From Pseudonocardiales bacterium (GTDB lineage: Bacteria; Actinomycetota; Actinomycetes; Mycobacteriales; Pseudonocardiaceae): 5,106 nucleotides of DNA. The position numbers were made by a program, and so were the translations under genes. Shown here piece by piece: positions 1 to 5,102 of this stretch. Location: the NCBI GenBank assembly GCA_025465385.1, contig JAODNG010000202.1:1-5106 (forward strand), in the 5' to 3' direction. The notes beneath the pieces were generated by a model, which saw only the letters and a list, made by a program, of their open reading frames with translations, ran no database searches and was not told the origin of the DNA. The stretch's first letter is position 1; every line of letters starts with the position of its first letter.

Positions 1-125
1 ACCGCCGTAGTCTCCGACACCTCCGTTGTCGCCACCGCGGTAGTCGACTATGCCGTAGTCGCCGCCACCTCCCCAGTCGCCACCGCCGTAGTCGCCGCCG
101 CCATCGCCGTAATCGCCAGCGCCGA
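1..125 (-). repeat. Gly/Asp/Tyr codon repeats in the DUF1542-like tail
   Basis: Imperfect short repeats built on (plus strand) gccgtagtcgccgcc and cagtcgccaccgcc recur here. Read on the minus strand they encode units such as GDYGGGDWGGGGDYG. They are the low-complexity tail of the coding sequence, not an independent repeat element. Such tracts are prone to slippage, so tail length may vary between strains. The array continues past the left edge, so its full length is unknown. Confidence 0.7.
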
Positions 126-786
126 AGGCATTGTCCTGGCCTGCGTCATAGCCCTGTTCCCACGCCGCCGCAGACGCGATCCCGCCCATCCCGGAAAACA
201 TCGAACTGAACAGCAGCGCTGAGCCCAAACCCCAGGCGCCACCGATCAGCGCGGGCTTCCACCACGGCTCGCTGTACCAGCCCTGGGGGACTGGGCGCCC
301 AGCTATCCGGCCACCCGGGTAATAGTGTGGTGTGCGGTCGCTGGGATTCGGCGAGGCTGCGTATTCGTGGCCCTCCACGTTGACGTCCCGATCCTCGGTG
401 ACTGAACCGGCGCCACCCTGGCCGGCCACGGGCGGTAGCTCCGGACCTGGGTCCATTCCCATCGCGACCCGGGCCGCCCGCACGTAGTACAGCCCTTCAA
501 GAGCTGTTTGGGTCACCAGGCGGGTTTGCGTCGCAGTACGGGCAGTATCCACCTGTGAGCTGGCCGCCGTGTAGCGCTCCGCAGCATCGGCCAGCGCCTG
601 CTTGGAGGGTTCGTCGGTGCCGATCAGGTTGAGGACCTGGCCGCCGAGCCGCTCTACCCAGCGGCGTGCCTCGGCCTTTGAATCCTCGAGAGCAGTCTGC
701 TGGGTGGCCTGCCGTTGTCGAAAGTAGTAGGCCGAACCACCGCCGATCAGCAGCACGAGTATCACTACCGAGATCAGAGTGCCCAC
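1..786 (-). CDS. DUF1542-like membrane-anchored protein, C-terminus cut by window edge
   Basis: The frame is open for 262 codons from GTG 786 to the left edge with no stop, so the C-terminus is missing. The start is well supported: a GAGGAGGAGG ribosome binding site (791-800) lies 4 bases upstream, and the protein begins at once with a hydrophobic helix (residues 2-21, VGTLISVVILVLLIGGG). Residues ~27-110 form an Ala/Glu/Gln/Arg-rich helical, coiled-coil-like segment with RRWVERLGGQVLNL and ALEGLYYVRAARVAMGMDPG, the pattern of actinobacterial DUF1542-domain proteins. A Pro/Gly linker follows, then a Trp-rich patch (SEPWWKPAL), a second hydrophobic stretch (~178-197) and a tail of repeated GGGDYGG-type units from ~220. 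No catalytic motif is visible. The family has no firm function; a membrane or cell-envelope location is inferred from the helices. It is divergent from the small ORF at 994. The DUF1542 assignment is from remembered family pattern; the reading frame itself is very secure. Confidence 0.85.
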   Translation of the reverse strand, partial: MGTLISVVILVLLIGGGSAYYFRQRQATQQTALEDSKAEARRWVERLGGQVLNLIGTDEPSKQALADAAERYTAASSQVDTARTATQTRLVTQTALEGLYYVRAARVAMGMDPGPELPPVAGQGGAGSVTEDRDVNVEGHEYAASPNPSDRTPHYYPGGRIAGRPVPQGWYSEPWWKPALIGGAWGLGSALLFSSMFSGMGGIASAAAWEQGYDAGQDNAFGAGDYGDGGGDYGGGDWGGGGDYGIVDYRGGDNGGVGDYGG

Positions 787-939
787 GCCGCCTCCTCCTC
801 AGACTGAACCGGACTGTGTCGACAATACCCCCGCTATGGATGTAGTTCCGGCCGTGCTAGGGACGCCGCGTAGGGCGACCGTTGATCGCTTGCAGGGTAC
901 CGCTCAGCGTCTGGTTGGCCACTGGAGGATGATCAGGTG

Positions 940-945
940 TTGACA
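940..945 (+). promoter_or_regulatory. candidate -35 box for the small ORF at 994
   Basis: A perfect TTGACA lies 48 bases before the ATG at 994. No good -10 hexamer is found at 16-18 bases spacing (the sequence there is around gaccct), so this may be a weak or activator-dependent promoter, or chance. It is the best promoter-like box in the 787-993 divergent intergenic region. On the opposite strand, GGAAC (845-849) followed 17 bases later by TATTGT (822-827) is a weak candidate for the DUF1542-like gene. Confidence 0.3.
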
Positions 946-964
946 GCGAGGCTTACCGTCACGA

Positions 965-983
965 CCCTCGCTTGAGACGAGGG
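965..983 (+). promoter_or_regulatory. hairpin next to the ribosome binding site of ORF 994
   Basis: CCCTCG (965-970) and CGAGGG (978-983) form a perfect 6-bp stem with a 7-base loop (CTTGAGA). The 3' arm supplies the first G's of GGGAAGGA (981-988), the likely Shine-Dalgarno sequence 5 bases before ATG 994. Pairing would therefore partly hide the ribosome site. The symmetry could equally be a protein-binding site near the promoter. The structure is seen in sequence; a regulatory role is inference. Confidence 0.35.
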
Positions 984-993
984 AAGGACCGCA

Positions 994-1203
994 ATGATGT
1001 CAGCCACACCAATCTTCGAGCAGCTGTGCCGGGATTTCCACGATGCCGCAAATGCTCACCCGGTGGATGCCTCACAGCCGCTGATCGTCAGCCAGCGTAA
1101 GGGCCCGGCGCACTCGCTGGAGGACACCGGAAGCGGTCTGGCGTATGAGCGAGGCAACAACCTGCCACGCGCGCTCGCAGAATGGGCATGCCCCACCGGT
1201 TAG
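994..1203 (+). CDS. small hypothetical protein (69 aa)
   Basis: This is a 69-residue ORF from a doubled ATG (994 and 997) to TAG 1201-1203. Support for it is a good Shine-Dalgarno sequence, GGGAAGGA at 981-988, 5 bases upstream of the first ATG, a TTGACA box further up, and a strong terminator-like stem 86 bases after the stop. The protein starts MMSATPIFEQLCRDFHDAAN and has a short amphipathic-looking N-terminal helix, two Cys (C12, C66), no membrane segment and no motif I recognise. Third-position G/C bias is only moderate, weaker than in the methyltransferase. It may be a genuine small protein, a leader peptide, or the 5' remnant of a longer gene; no frameshifted continuation could be recognised downstream. 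I do not assign a function. Confidence 0.45.
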   Translation: MMSATPIFEQLCRDFHDAANAHPVDASQPLIVSQRKGPAHSLEDTGSGLAYERGNNLPRALAEWACPTG

Positions 1204-1288
1204 GTCGCAGGCAAGTGACAGCGCGGGGTTGTCTGGACCGCCGTGGGACTTGATGCCTGACGGGCCGGGTAGGTGTTCTGGTCCAAGT

Positions 1289-1325
1289 CGGGGGCTGTGC
1301 GCTCGCTGCGACCGCACAGCCCCCG
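1289..1325 (+). terminator. strong stem-loop, terminator-like
   Basis: The arms at 1289-1301 (CGGGGGCTGTGCG) and 1313-1325 (CGCACAGCCCCCG) are perfectly complementary over 13 bp around an 11-base loop. No T-run follows on the plus strand, but many actinobacterial terminators lack one. The position, 86 bases after the stop of the small ORF and well before the methyltransferase start, fits termination of the small ORF's transcript or attenuation ahead of the methyltransferase. It is the most stable-looking structure in this intergenic region. Confidence 0.6.
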
Positions 1326-1491
1326 CCCCCCTTGGAATGGCGCCTCATCGATGGCTCCCGGAGGCGCCGCTACGTCATCGTGTTGTGCATTGGCGGGTTG
1401 CCCACTGGTTCGGCGAGTCGCGGCGGGTTGGACCTGAGCTGCCGTTCCATTACGTACAGTCGTCCGGAGATGCTGGCGCCGCAACCCCTCG

Positions 1492-1505
1492 TCAGGATGT
1501 CCTGA
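1492..1505. promoter_or_regulatory. near-palindrome upstream of methyltransferase
   Basis: TCAGGA-TG-TCCTGA has two perfect 6-base half-sites around a 2-base centre. It ends 34 bases before the chosen methyltransferase start. Its size and position suit an operator for a dimeric regulator, but no cognate regulator is identified and chance cannot be excluded. Confidence 0.3.
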
Positions 1506-1539
1506 TCGGTAGTGGCCGAACCGATTGAGTGGAGTCGTG

Positions 1540-2364
1540 GTGAGTGAGCAGAACATTGCGGACCATTACTCACAGGGACAGTTGGAACGGAAGATTCTCA
1601 ACGCACTGATCACGCTGGGTGCGGACCCCGAGCACCTCGATCCTGACCAACTTGCGACGGTCGATGAGTTCCACATCGGTGGCCGAAAGGCCACTGTGGA
1701 GTTGCTCGATCAACTCGAGTTGCGCCCCGCGCTGCGCGTGCTCGATGTCGGCAGCGGGTTGGGTGGCACCGCCCGCTACCTGGCGCGGCGGCACGGTGTC
1801 GAGGTTACCGGCGTCGACCTCACTGCGGAATATGTCGAAGTCGCCACATCGCTGACCCGCCGGGCCGGTCTCGCGGAGCTCGTGCAGTTCCGCCAAGCCA
1901 GCGCGACCACACTGCCGTTTTCCGATGGCTCCTTTGACCGCGTCTGCATGCTGCATGTCGGGATGAACATTGCAGACAAGGCGGCGCTCTTCGCCGAGAT
2001 CAGGCGGGTACTGGTGGTCGGGGGAGGTCTCGGCATCTACGACCTGATGCGCGTGGGGCCCGGCGAGATCACTTATCCGGTGCCGTGGGCAGGTAGCTCG
2101 GCCACGAGTTTCCTCATGGAACCGCAACGATACCGCGAGCTACTTGCGCAGGCCCGGCTACCGGTGCAGGTCGAGCGTGACCGGCGGGGCTTTGGAATCG
2201 AAGCGCTCCACGAGGTACGAGCCCGCGTCGCCCGGGATGGTCTGCCAGCGCTCGGCCTGCACCTTGTGATGGTCCCAGACCCAGCATTGAAGATCGCGAA
2301 CATGCTCAACAGTTTGGAACGCGCTGTGCTCGCTCCCACTGAGATGATTTGTCTCGCGCAGTAG
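1540..2364 (+). CDS. class I SAM-dependent methyltransferase
   Basis: The 274-residue protein is a Rossmann-fold methyltransferase of the Methyltransf_11/25 type. Visible motifs: a helical N-terminal cap with VDEFHIGGRKAT (41-52); the SAM-binding Gly-rich loop VLDVGSGLGG (67-76); an acidic residue at the end of strand 2 (VTGVD, D93) expected to hold the SAM ribose; PFSDGSFDRVCMLHVGMNI (126-144), giving strand 4 with the motif before it; and RVLVVGGGLGIYDL (156-169) for strand 5. The C-terminal part (PVPWAGS, then the cap to residue 274) resembles small-molecule N/C-methyltransferases related to the sarcosine/dimethylglycine group, but the acceptor is unknown. GTG 1540 is chosen because GAGTGGAG (1527-1534) lies 5 bases upstream. 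GTG 1537 is nearly as good; TTG 1525 would add 5 residues but has no ribosome site. The gene is monocistronic and convergent with the DUF4383 gene. A cytosolic location is expected, as no signal peptide or membrane helix is seen. Confidence 0.93.
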   Translation: MSEQNIADHYSQGQLERKILNALITLGADPEHLDPDQLATVDEFHIGGRKATVELLDQLELRPALRVLDVGSGLGGTARYLARRHGVEVTGVDLTAEYVEVATSLTRRAGLAELVQFRQASATTLPFSDGSFDRVCMLHVGMNIADKAALFAEIRRVLVVGGGLGIYDLMRVGPGEITYPVPWAGSSATSFLMEPQRYRELLAQARLPVQVERDRRGFGIEALHEVRARVARDGLPALGLHLVMVPDPALKIANMLNSLERAVLAPTEMICLAQ

Positions 2365-2497
2365 GCTCGCCGACGATCGATGGCGTACACACGAACAGGT
2401 TATGCTGGCTTGATGACCTTATGTGACGGGTATAGGAATGCAAATAGGAGATCCGGACACGGACTTGATGCTGACACCAAGTCGCACCCGCCTACGC

Positions 2498-3316
2498 CTA
2501 CGCGGTAGTGGATCGACGACCGCCCGCGCTGAGCAAACCACCACCGACTATCAGCGTCGCAATAGCCACCGCCAGGTCGAGGATGTTATCCCCGTTGACT
2601 CCTGGAGGGATGGACAGCAAAGACCAGTAACCCAGAAAGCCCAGTACGGCGACTAGCAGTAAGGCGCCACCGACCGCGATATTCATCCCCTGATTGCCGG
2701 GAGGAGTCAGCGCGAACGCTCCCAGCAGCCAGAACACCCCGAGGATGAGATATACGACGTTGTGGAAGCCGTTCGTCTGGAAGAGCCCGAAGACCGCATG
2801 GTTCGTCATCTCGGTGAAGTTGGTGAAGCCCGTCAGGATAAACCCGAGGATCCCAAGGACCAGCACCACGAGACCGAGGAGTACAGAATACTTCTGGTCG
2901 ATCGTCCTGGCCCCCGGCTTACTCTGCACTTTGATCCCGAACTTGTCTTCCGGACTAGCAAAGGACAGGTCAATCCCATTCCAATCGGCACCGCTGAATC
3001 CAGCGCCCATCGGCGCCGGCGCTACACCACGAACCCCAGACGTCCAGCTGGTCCAGACTAGCTGCGGCACCGACCGGCGATAGCTGCGCACGTATTGACG
3101 TCGTAGGGCTGGGTCGGTGGTCTCGGAAAGGCAGGAGATCATTTCAGCCCGCCAGGCCCCGCCCTCGTCGCCGGGAAGTAGGCTGCGTACCCAGCGCAGC
3201 GAACTAGATTTCAGCGCGGGAGCCGGACGAAAGCCTGCCATTGCTTGCCGATCTCTGAGGTCGGTACCGCCGAGGATTTCGCTGTCCCGGGCGACAGGTG
3301 CTTTATGATCGCTCAT
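2498..3316 (-). CDS. DUF4383 four-helix membrane protein with cytosolic N-terminal region
   Basis: The 272-residue protein has two parts. Residues 1-135 are soluble, with a helical segment LRWVRSLLPGDEGGAWRAEM (40-59) and RRQYVRSYRRSVPQLVWTSW (72-91). I believe this pattern recurs in PadR-linked actinobacterial proteins, but that is from memory. Residues ~138-265 match DUF4383: four hydrophobic helices at ~144-163, 184-203, 211-231 and 245-263, with the characteristic NGFHNVVYLILGV (182-194), which corresponds to the family's usual NxxHNxxHLxxGV. The ATG overlaps the PadR stop by 4 bases (ATGA, 3313-3316), and GAGGGAGG (3323-3330) sits 6 bases upstream, so translation is probably coupled to the regulator. 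The function of DUF4383 proteins is not established. Location in the inner membrane is clear. Neither DUF4383 nor this operon shows a catalytic site. Confidence 0.9.
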   Translation of the reverse strand: MSDHKAPVARDSEILGGTDLRDRQAMAGFRPAPALKSSSLRWVRSLLPGDEGGAWRAEMISCLSETTDPALRRQYVRSYRRSVPQLVWTSWTSGVRGVAPAPMGAGFSGADWNGIDLSFASPEDKFGIKVQSKPGARTIDQKYSVLLGLVVLVLGILGFILTGFTNFTEMTNHAVFGLFQTNGFHNVVYLILGVFWLLGAFALTPPGNQGMNIAVGGALLLVAVLGFLGYWSLLSIPPGVNGDNILDLAVAIATLIVGGGLLSAGGRRSTTA

Positions 3317-3663
3317 CCCGGGCCTCCCTCATTGGTGGGAACGGCACGGGGGCGCGCGAGCAGCCGACTCAAACCACTGCGGTCACGACCTTGCTGCAGA
3401 GCGTGGACAGCTCGAGCGCGGCCCTCCGCCGTCAGTCGGTAGTAGCGCCGCGGGGGCCGACCCCCGGCATGAGCAGGTTCAGGGTCCTCCCATCGGTCGC
3501 TGACCCATCCGGCGCCGCGGAGCCGCTCCAGAATCGGGTAGATCGTACCCGGCTCAAGTCCGCTGGCGCGCACGATCTCCAACCCATACAGCTCGGTGTC
3601 CGGCCGATCGAGCAGTGCTCCCAACACCGCCAAGACACCCACCGTCATCCGTAGACCCGCCAT
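3313..3663 (-). CDS. PadR-family transcriptional regulator
   Basis: The 116-residue protein has the PadR winged-helix pattern: an N-terminal helix (VGVLAVLGALLDRPDTELYGLEI, 8-30), the recognition-helix region ASGLEPGTIYPILERLRGAGWV (33-54), and a wing with GRPPRRYYRLTAEGR (68-82). The C-terminal helix is short, as in the small PadR subgroup, which dimerises through it. ATG 3663 has a modest GAGAG ribosome site 3 bases upstream; ATG 3648 (residue 6) is an alternative. It is the first gene of a two-gene operon with the DUF4383 membrane protein, overlapped by ATGA. PadR proteins typically repress their own operon and are released by a small ligand. Autoregulation is therefore expected, though I found no clear ATGT-N-ACAT site; a 7-bp dyad (3769-3789) lies about 105 bases upstream of the start. 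Confidence 0.92.
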   Translation of the reverse strand: MAGLRMTVGVLAVLGALLDRPDTELYGLEIVRASGLEPGTIYPILERLRGAGWVSDRWEDPEPAHAGGRPPRRYYRLTAEGRARAVHALQQGRDRSGLSRLLARPRAVPTNEGGPG

Positions 3664-3768
3664 AGGCTCTCAACATAGCTGGTGCTCGTCTGGCCAGGGA
3701 CGGGGTGCCAAATCATTCGGATCGATGTAGAAGTCATGCGCGGGGTTGTTGGTGCGGCGCCTAGAAGG

Positions 3769-3789
3769 ACGGATAGGGCGCGTATCCGT
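3769..3789. promoter_or_regulatory. 7-bp dyad upstream of padR
   Basis: ACGGATA (3769-3775) and TATCCGT (3783-3789) are perfect inverted half-sites around a 7-base GC-rich centre. The site lies ~105 bases upstream of the padR start on the minus strand. It could be a regulator-binding site, but the distance is long for classic autorepression and it does not match the usual PadR ATGT/ACAT pattern. Confidence 0.25.
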
Positions 3790-3902
3790 GGTGTCGTCGA
3801 GCTCGTCTCGGCGCGGTCACGCTTCCGGCATCGGCGCGGCACGGTACTCGCTCCTGCTCACCACCAGTCAGCCGCGTACCTCTGGCCATGCGTGATCAAC
3901 CG

Positions 3903-3957
3903 GCGAACTCGGCAGGAGAGGTGTTCACATCAGTCAGGCAGCTCCCGCCGAGTTCGC
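3903..3957. repeat. 16-bp inverted repeat, one mismatch
   Basis: GCGAACTCGGCAGGAG (3903-3918) pairs with CTCCCGCCGAGTTCGC (3942-3957) at 15 of 16 positions, with an A/C mismatch at 3914/3946 and a 23-base loop. The length is beyond casual expectation for a single region. It could be a transcription terminator for either strand, a structured RNA element or the paired ends of a tiny vanished insertion; no T-run follows. Confidence 0.55.
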
Positions 3958-4251
3958 GCGCCAGCAGCGCGCCACTAACCCCGTGACCGCAGTACGCACG
4001 CGAAGAGCGCGCTGGTCGGATCCGGTCGGATATGCGAAGCGCGTGACGGCGCTGCCGTCGATGATCCCCGGCCGTCTGAGGTGGCTGTCGCTACCTGCCA
4101 AGGCCCTTGTCGCCCTTGTCGGTGCGCTGGCTGGAGGTCGTTTCGTGATCCACTTCTTGGCACCTAGGTAGTGCTCAGCGCCAGTCATAGAGACGTCGCC
4201 CGTGGCAACACGCCGAAGTACCGTTGCAGTACTAATCGGACGTTTATCGTT

Positions 4252-4301
4252 TGCCGCGCCGCAGCGGAAACAGGGGCGGCCATCAACGCTGCGGCGCGGT
4301 A
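4252..4301. repeat. 13-bp perfect inverted repeat, extendable to 15 bp
   Basis: CCGCGCCGCAGCG (4254-4266) and CGCTGCGGCGCGG (4287-4299) are fully complementary. The stem extends by a G-T wobble and a T-A pair to 4252/4301, leaving a 20-base loop (4267-4286). The stem is almost all G/C and should be very stable in RNA. It resembles a terminator body or a structured RNA; the AT-richer CGTTTATCGTTTG just upstream is the only base-composition contrast. Confidence 0.55.
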
Positions 4302-4403
4302 TCGCCGGACGAGGAGGGGCGCCCGGCGGACTTGTCCGGGCTGCCGATCCCGGAATGAATGCCTGTCGTGAGGTATCTTCCTACTCGGCAACTCTTATGT
4401 GCG

Positions 4404-4417
4404 TAACAGCGCTGTTA
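4404..4417. promoter_or_regulatory. 14-bp perfect palindrome, TetR-type operator candidate
   Basis: TAACAGCGCTGTTA is identical to its own reverse complement. The AACA-4-TGTT arrangement is typical of operators for TetR-family dimers. No TetR gene is in the window and the genes flanking it are unclear, so the regulator and target are unknown. It sits just before a short GTG ORF at 4399 and at the 3' end of a minus ORF; a second near-palindrome TGCGTT-TG-AACGCA follows at 4430-4443. Confidence 0.4.
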
Positions 4418-4518
4418 ACGATCCTCCGATGCGTTTGAACGCACCCTGGGGCTCGGTACAGTTGTCCATGAGGGTGGTCAAGAGCGACTGTCGGGAGTGG
4501 CTTATGAACGACCACCCG

Positions 4519-4563
4519 GGCTTCCGGCCTCTCAATCTAACGCGTGCTCGGGGGCTGGAAGCC
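4519..4563. repeat. 11-bp inverted repeat with one G-U wobble
   Basis: GGCTTCCGGCC (4519-4529) pairs with GGCTGGAAGCC (4553-4563) with a single G-T wobble at 4526/4556 and a 23-base loop. On RNA this is a stable stem. The loop length equals that of the 3903-3957 element, but the arm sequences are unrelated. Confidence 0.4.
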
Positions 4564-4761
4564 GCGCTCGTACTGGCCCGATGGAGTTCCGTGCTGCATG
4601 GAGCCCAGTAAAGTCGCACTCGCCAAGAGCCGGCACGGCGGAAACGGTTACCGTCGCAGGATCCGGGCGACGTGGCCCGTCCGCGTCTCAGTAGCGCCCA
4701 GAAGAGGTAGCGCCGTCCAGGGATTAGCTGCAGCACGTCGCTGTAGTTGACCGCGATCCTT

Positions 4762-4778
4762 CCGGGCTTTCGTCCCGG
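4762..4778. terminator. short GC stem-loop
   Basis: CCGGG (4762-4766) and CCCGG (4774-4778) form a 5-bp stem with a 7-base loop CTTTCGT. It is followed on the plus strand by TTGACGG rather than a T-run. This is small and could be chance in GC-rich DNA; it is listed because it continues the series of hairpins in this region. Confidence 0.2.
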
Positions 4779-5102
4779 TTGACGGTTCTCGTAATGCAGG
4801 TCTCGAATGAGCCGACGCTGCGCCGTCCCTGATCTTGCTCTGGCCCAGCACGAGGGACGGAGCACTTAGGTCAGCACCTTGCCGAGACGGACGAATGGGT
4901 CGTTGCAGTGCACCCAGGCTCTAGCGCATCGCGGGTATCGGGCTGATCTGCCCTTGTTGTGGGCGGATGCCTGGGCGTGCGCCAGCGACAGTGCGTTGGG
5001 AATGATCTATGAGGATGGCCGAGGCGCTGACGTAACCGCAGTCGGTCGAGCTAGCGGAGTCGCTTGGCGCCGTACTCGAACGGCATGTGGTGAGGAGTTG
5101 CC

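Larger units (their letters stand above)
1204..1539. other. intergenic stretch between small ORF and methyltransferase
   Basis: No gene is supported here. Open frames exist on both strands but lack ribosome sites and recognisable protein character. The stretch holds a 13-bp perfect stem (1289-1325, listed separately), an 8-bp stem GGCGCCTC/GAGGCGCC (1339-1346 and 1361-1368, 14-base loop) and a near-palindrome at 1492-1505. A TTGGAC box at 1428-1433 has only a poor -10 partner (TACGTA at 1451), so the methyltransferase promoter is not located with confidence. Confidence 0.5.
3664..5102. other. gene-poor, hairpin-rich region (~1.4 kb)
   Basis: Every open frame here is short, Arg-rich or without a ribosome site, and overlapping frames on the two strands look equally (un)convincing, so I annotate no gene. 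Best fragments: a 48-codon minus frame (3670-3816) ending just before padR; a GTG ORF at 3983-4171 with one hydrophobic stretch but no ribosome site; a plus ORF at 4202-4438; and a 156-codon minus ORF (4395-4865) that continues in frame upstream to 5006 across one TAA. The region carries five notable inverted repeats (listed separately) and a tandem GGTCGGAT (4014-4021, 4024-4031). Candidates are decayed genes, a non-coding RNA locus or regulatory sites for the gene starting at 5103. No transposase or integrase remnant was recognised. Confidence 0.55.

Noticed and set aside
1145..1573. Overlapping ORFs of 67-127 codons on both strands between the small ORF and the methyltransferase
   Set aside because: They overlap one another, include the 13-bp terminator stem, lack ribosome sites and read as Arg/Pro/Ser-rich low-information protein.
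1570..2127. 185-codon minus-strand ORF under the methyltransferase
   Set aside because: It is antisense to a gene with clear SAM-binding motifs and has no recognisable domain; typical of high-GC shadow frames.
2423..3083. Plus-strand ORFs antisense to the DUF4383 gene (2423-2656, 2694-3083, 2762-3061)
   Set aside because: The opposite strand encodes a clear four-helix DUF4383 protein with an SD and a coupled start; these are its shadows.
3682..3978. 98-codon plus-strand ORF upstream of padR
   Set aside because: GTG start without a ribosome site, Arg-rich, and it runs through the 16-bp inverted repeat; no motif seen.
3983..4171. 62-codon plus-strand ORF with one hydrophobic stretch (ALVALVGALAG)
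   Set aside because: No ribosome site before the GTG, mixed codon bias, and an equally open minus frame lies opposite, so it cannot be supported as a gene.
3903..4301. Inverted repeats as the ends of an insertion sequence
   Set aside because: Arms at 3903-3957 and 4252-4301 are unrelated to each other, no target duplication is seen, and no transposase fragment lies between them.
5058..5092. GTTCGA motif on the minus strand resembling a tRNA T-arm
   Set aside because: The flanking stem gives the wrong loop size, and no acceptor, D or anticodon arms can be built around it.
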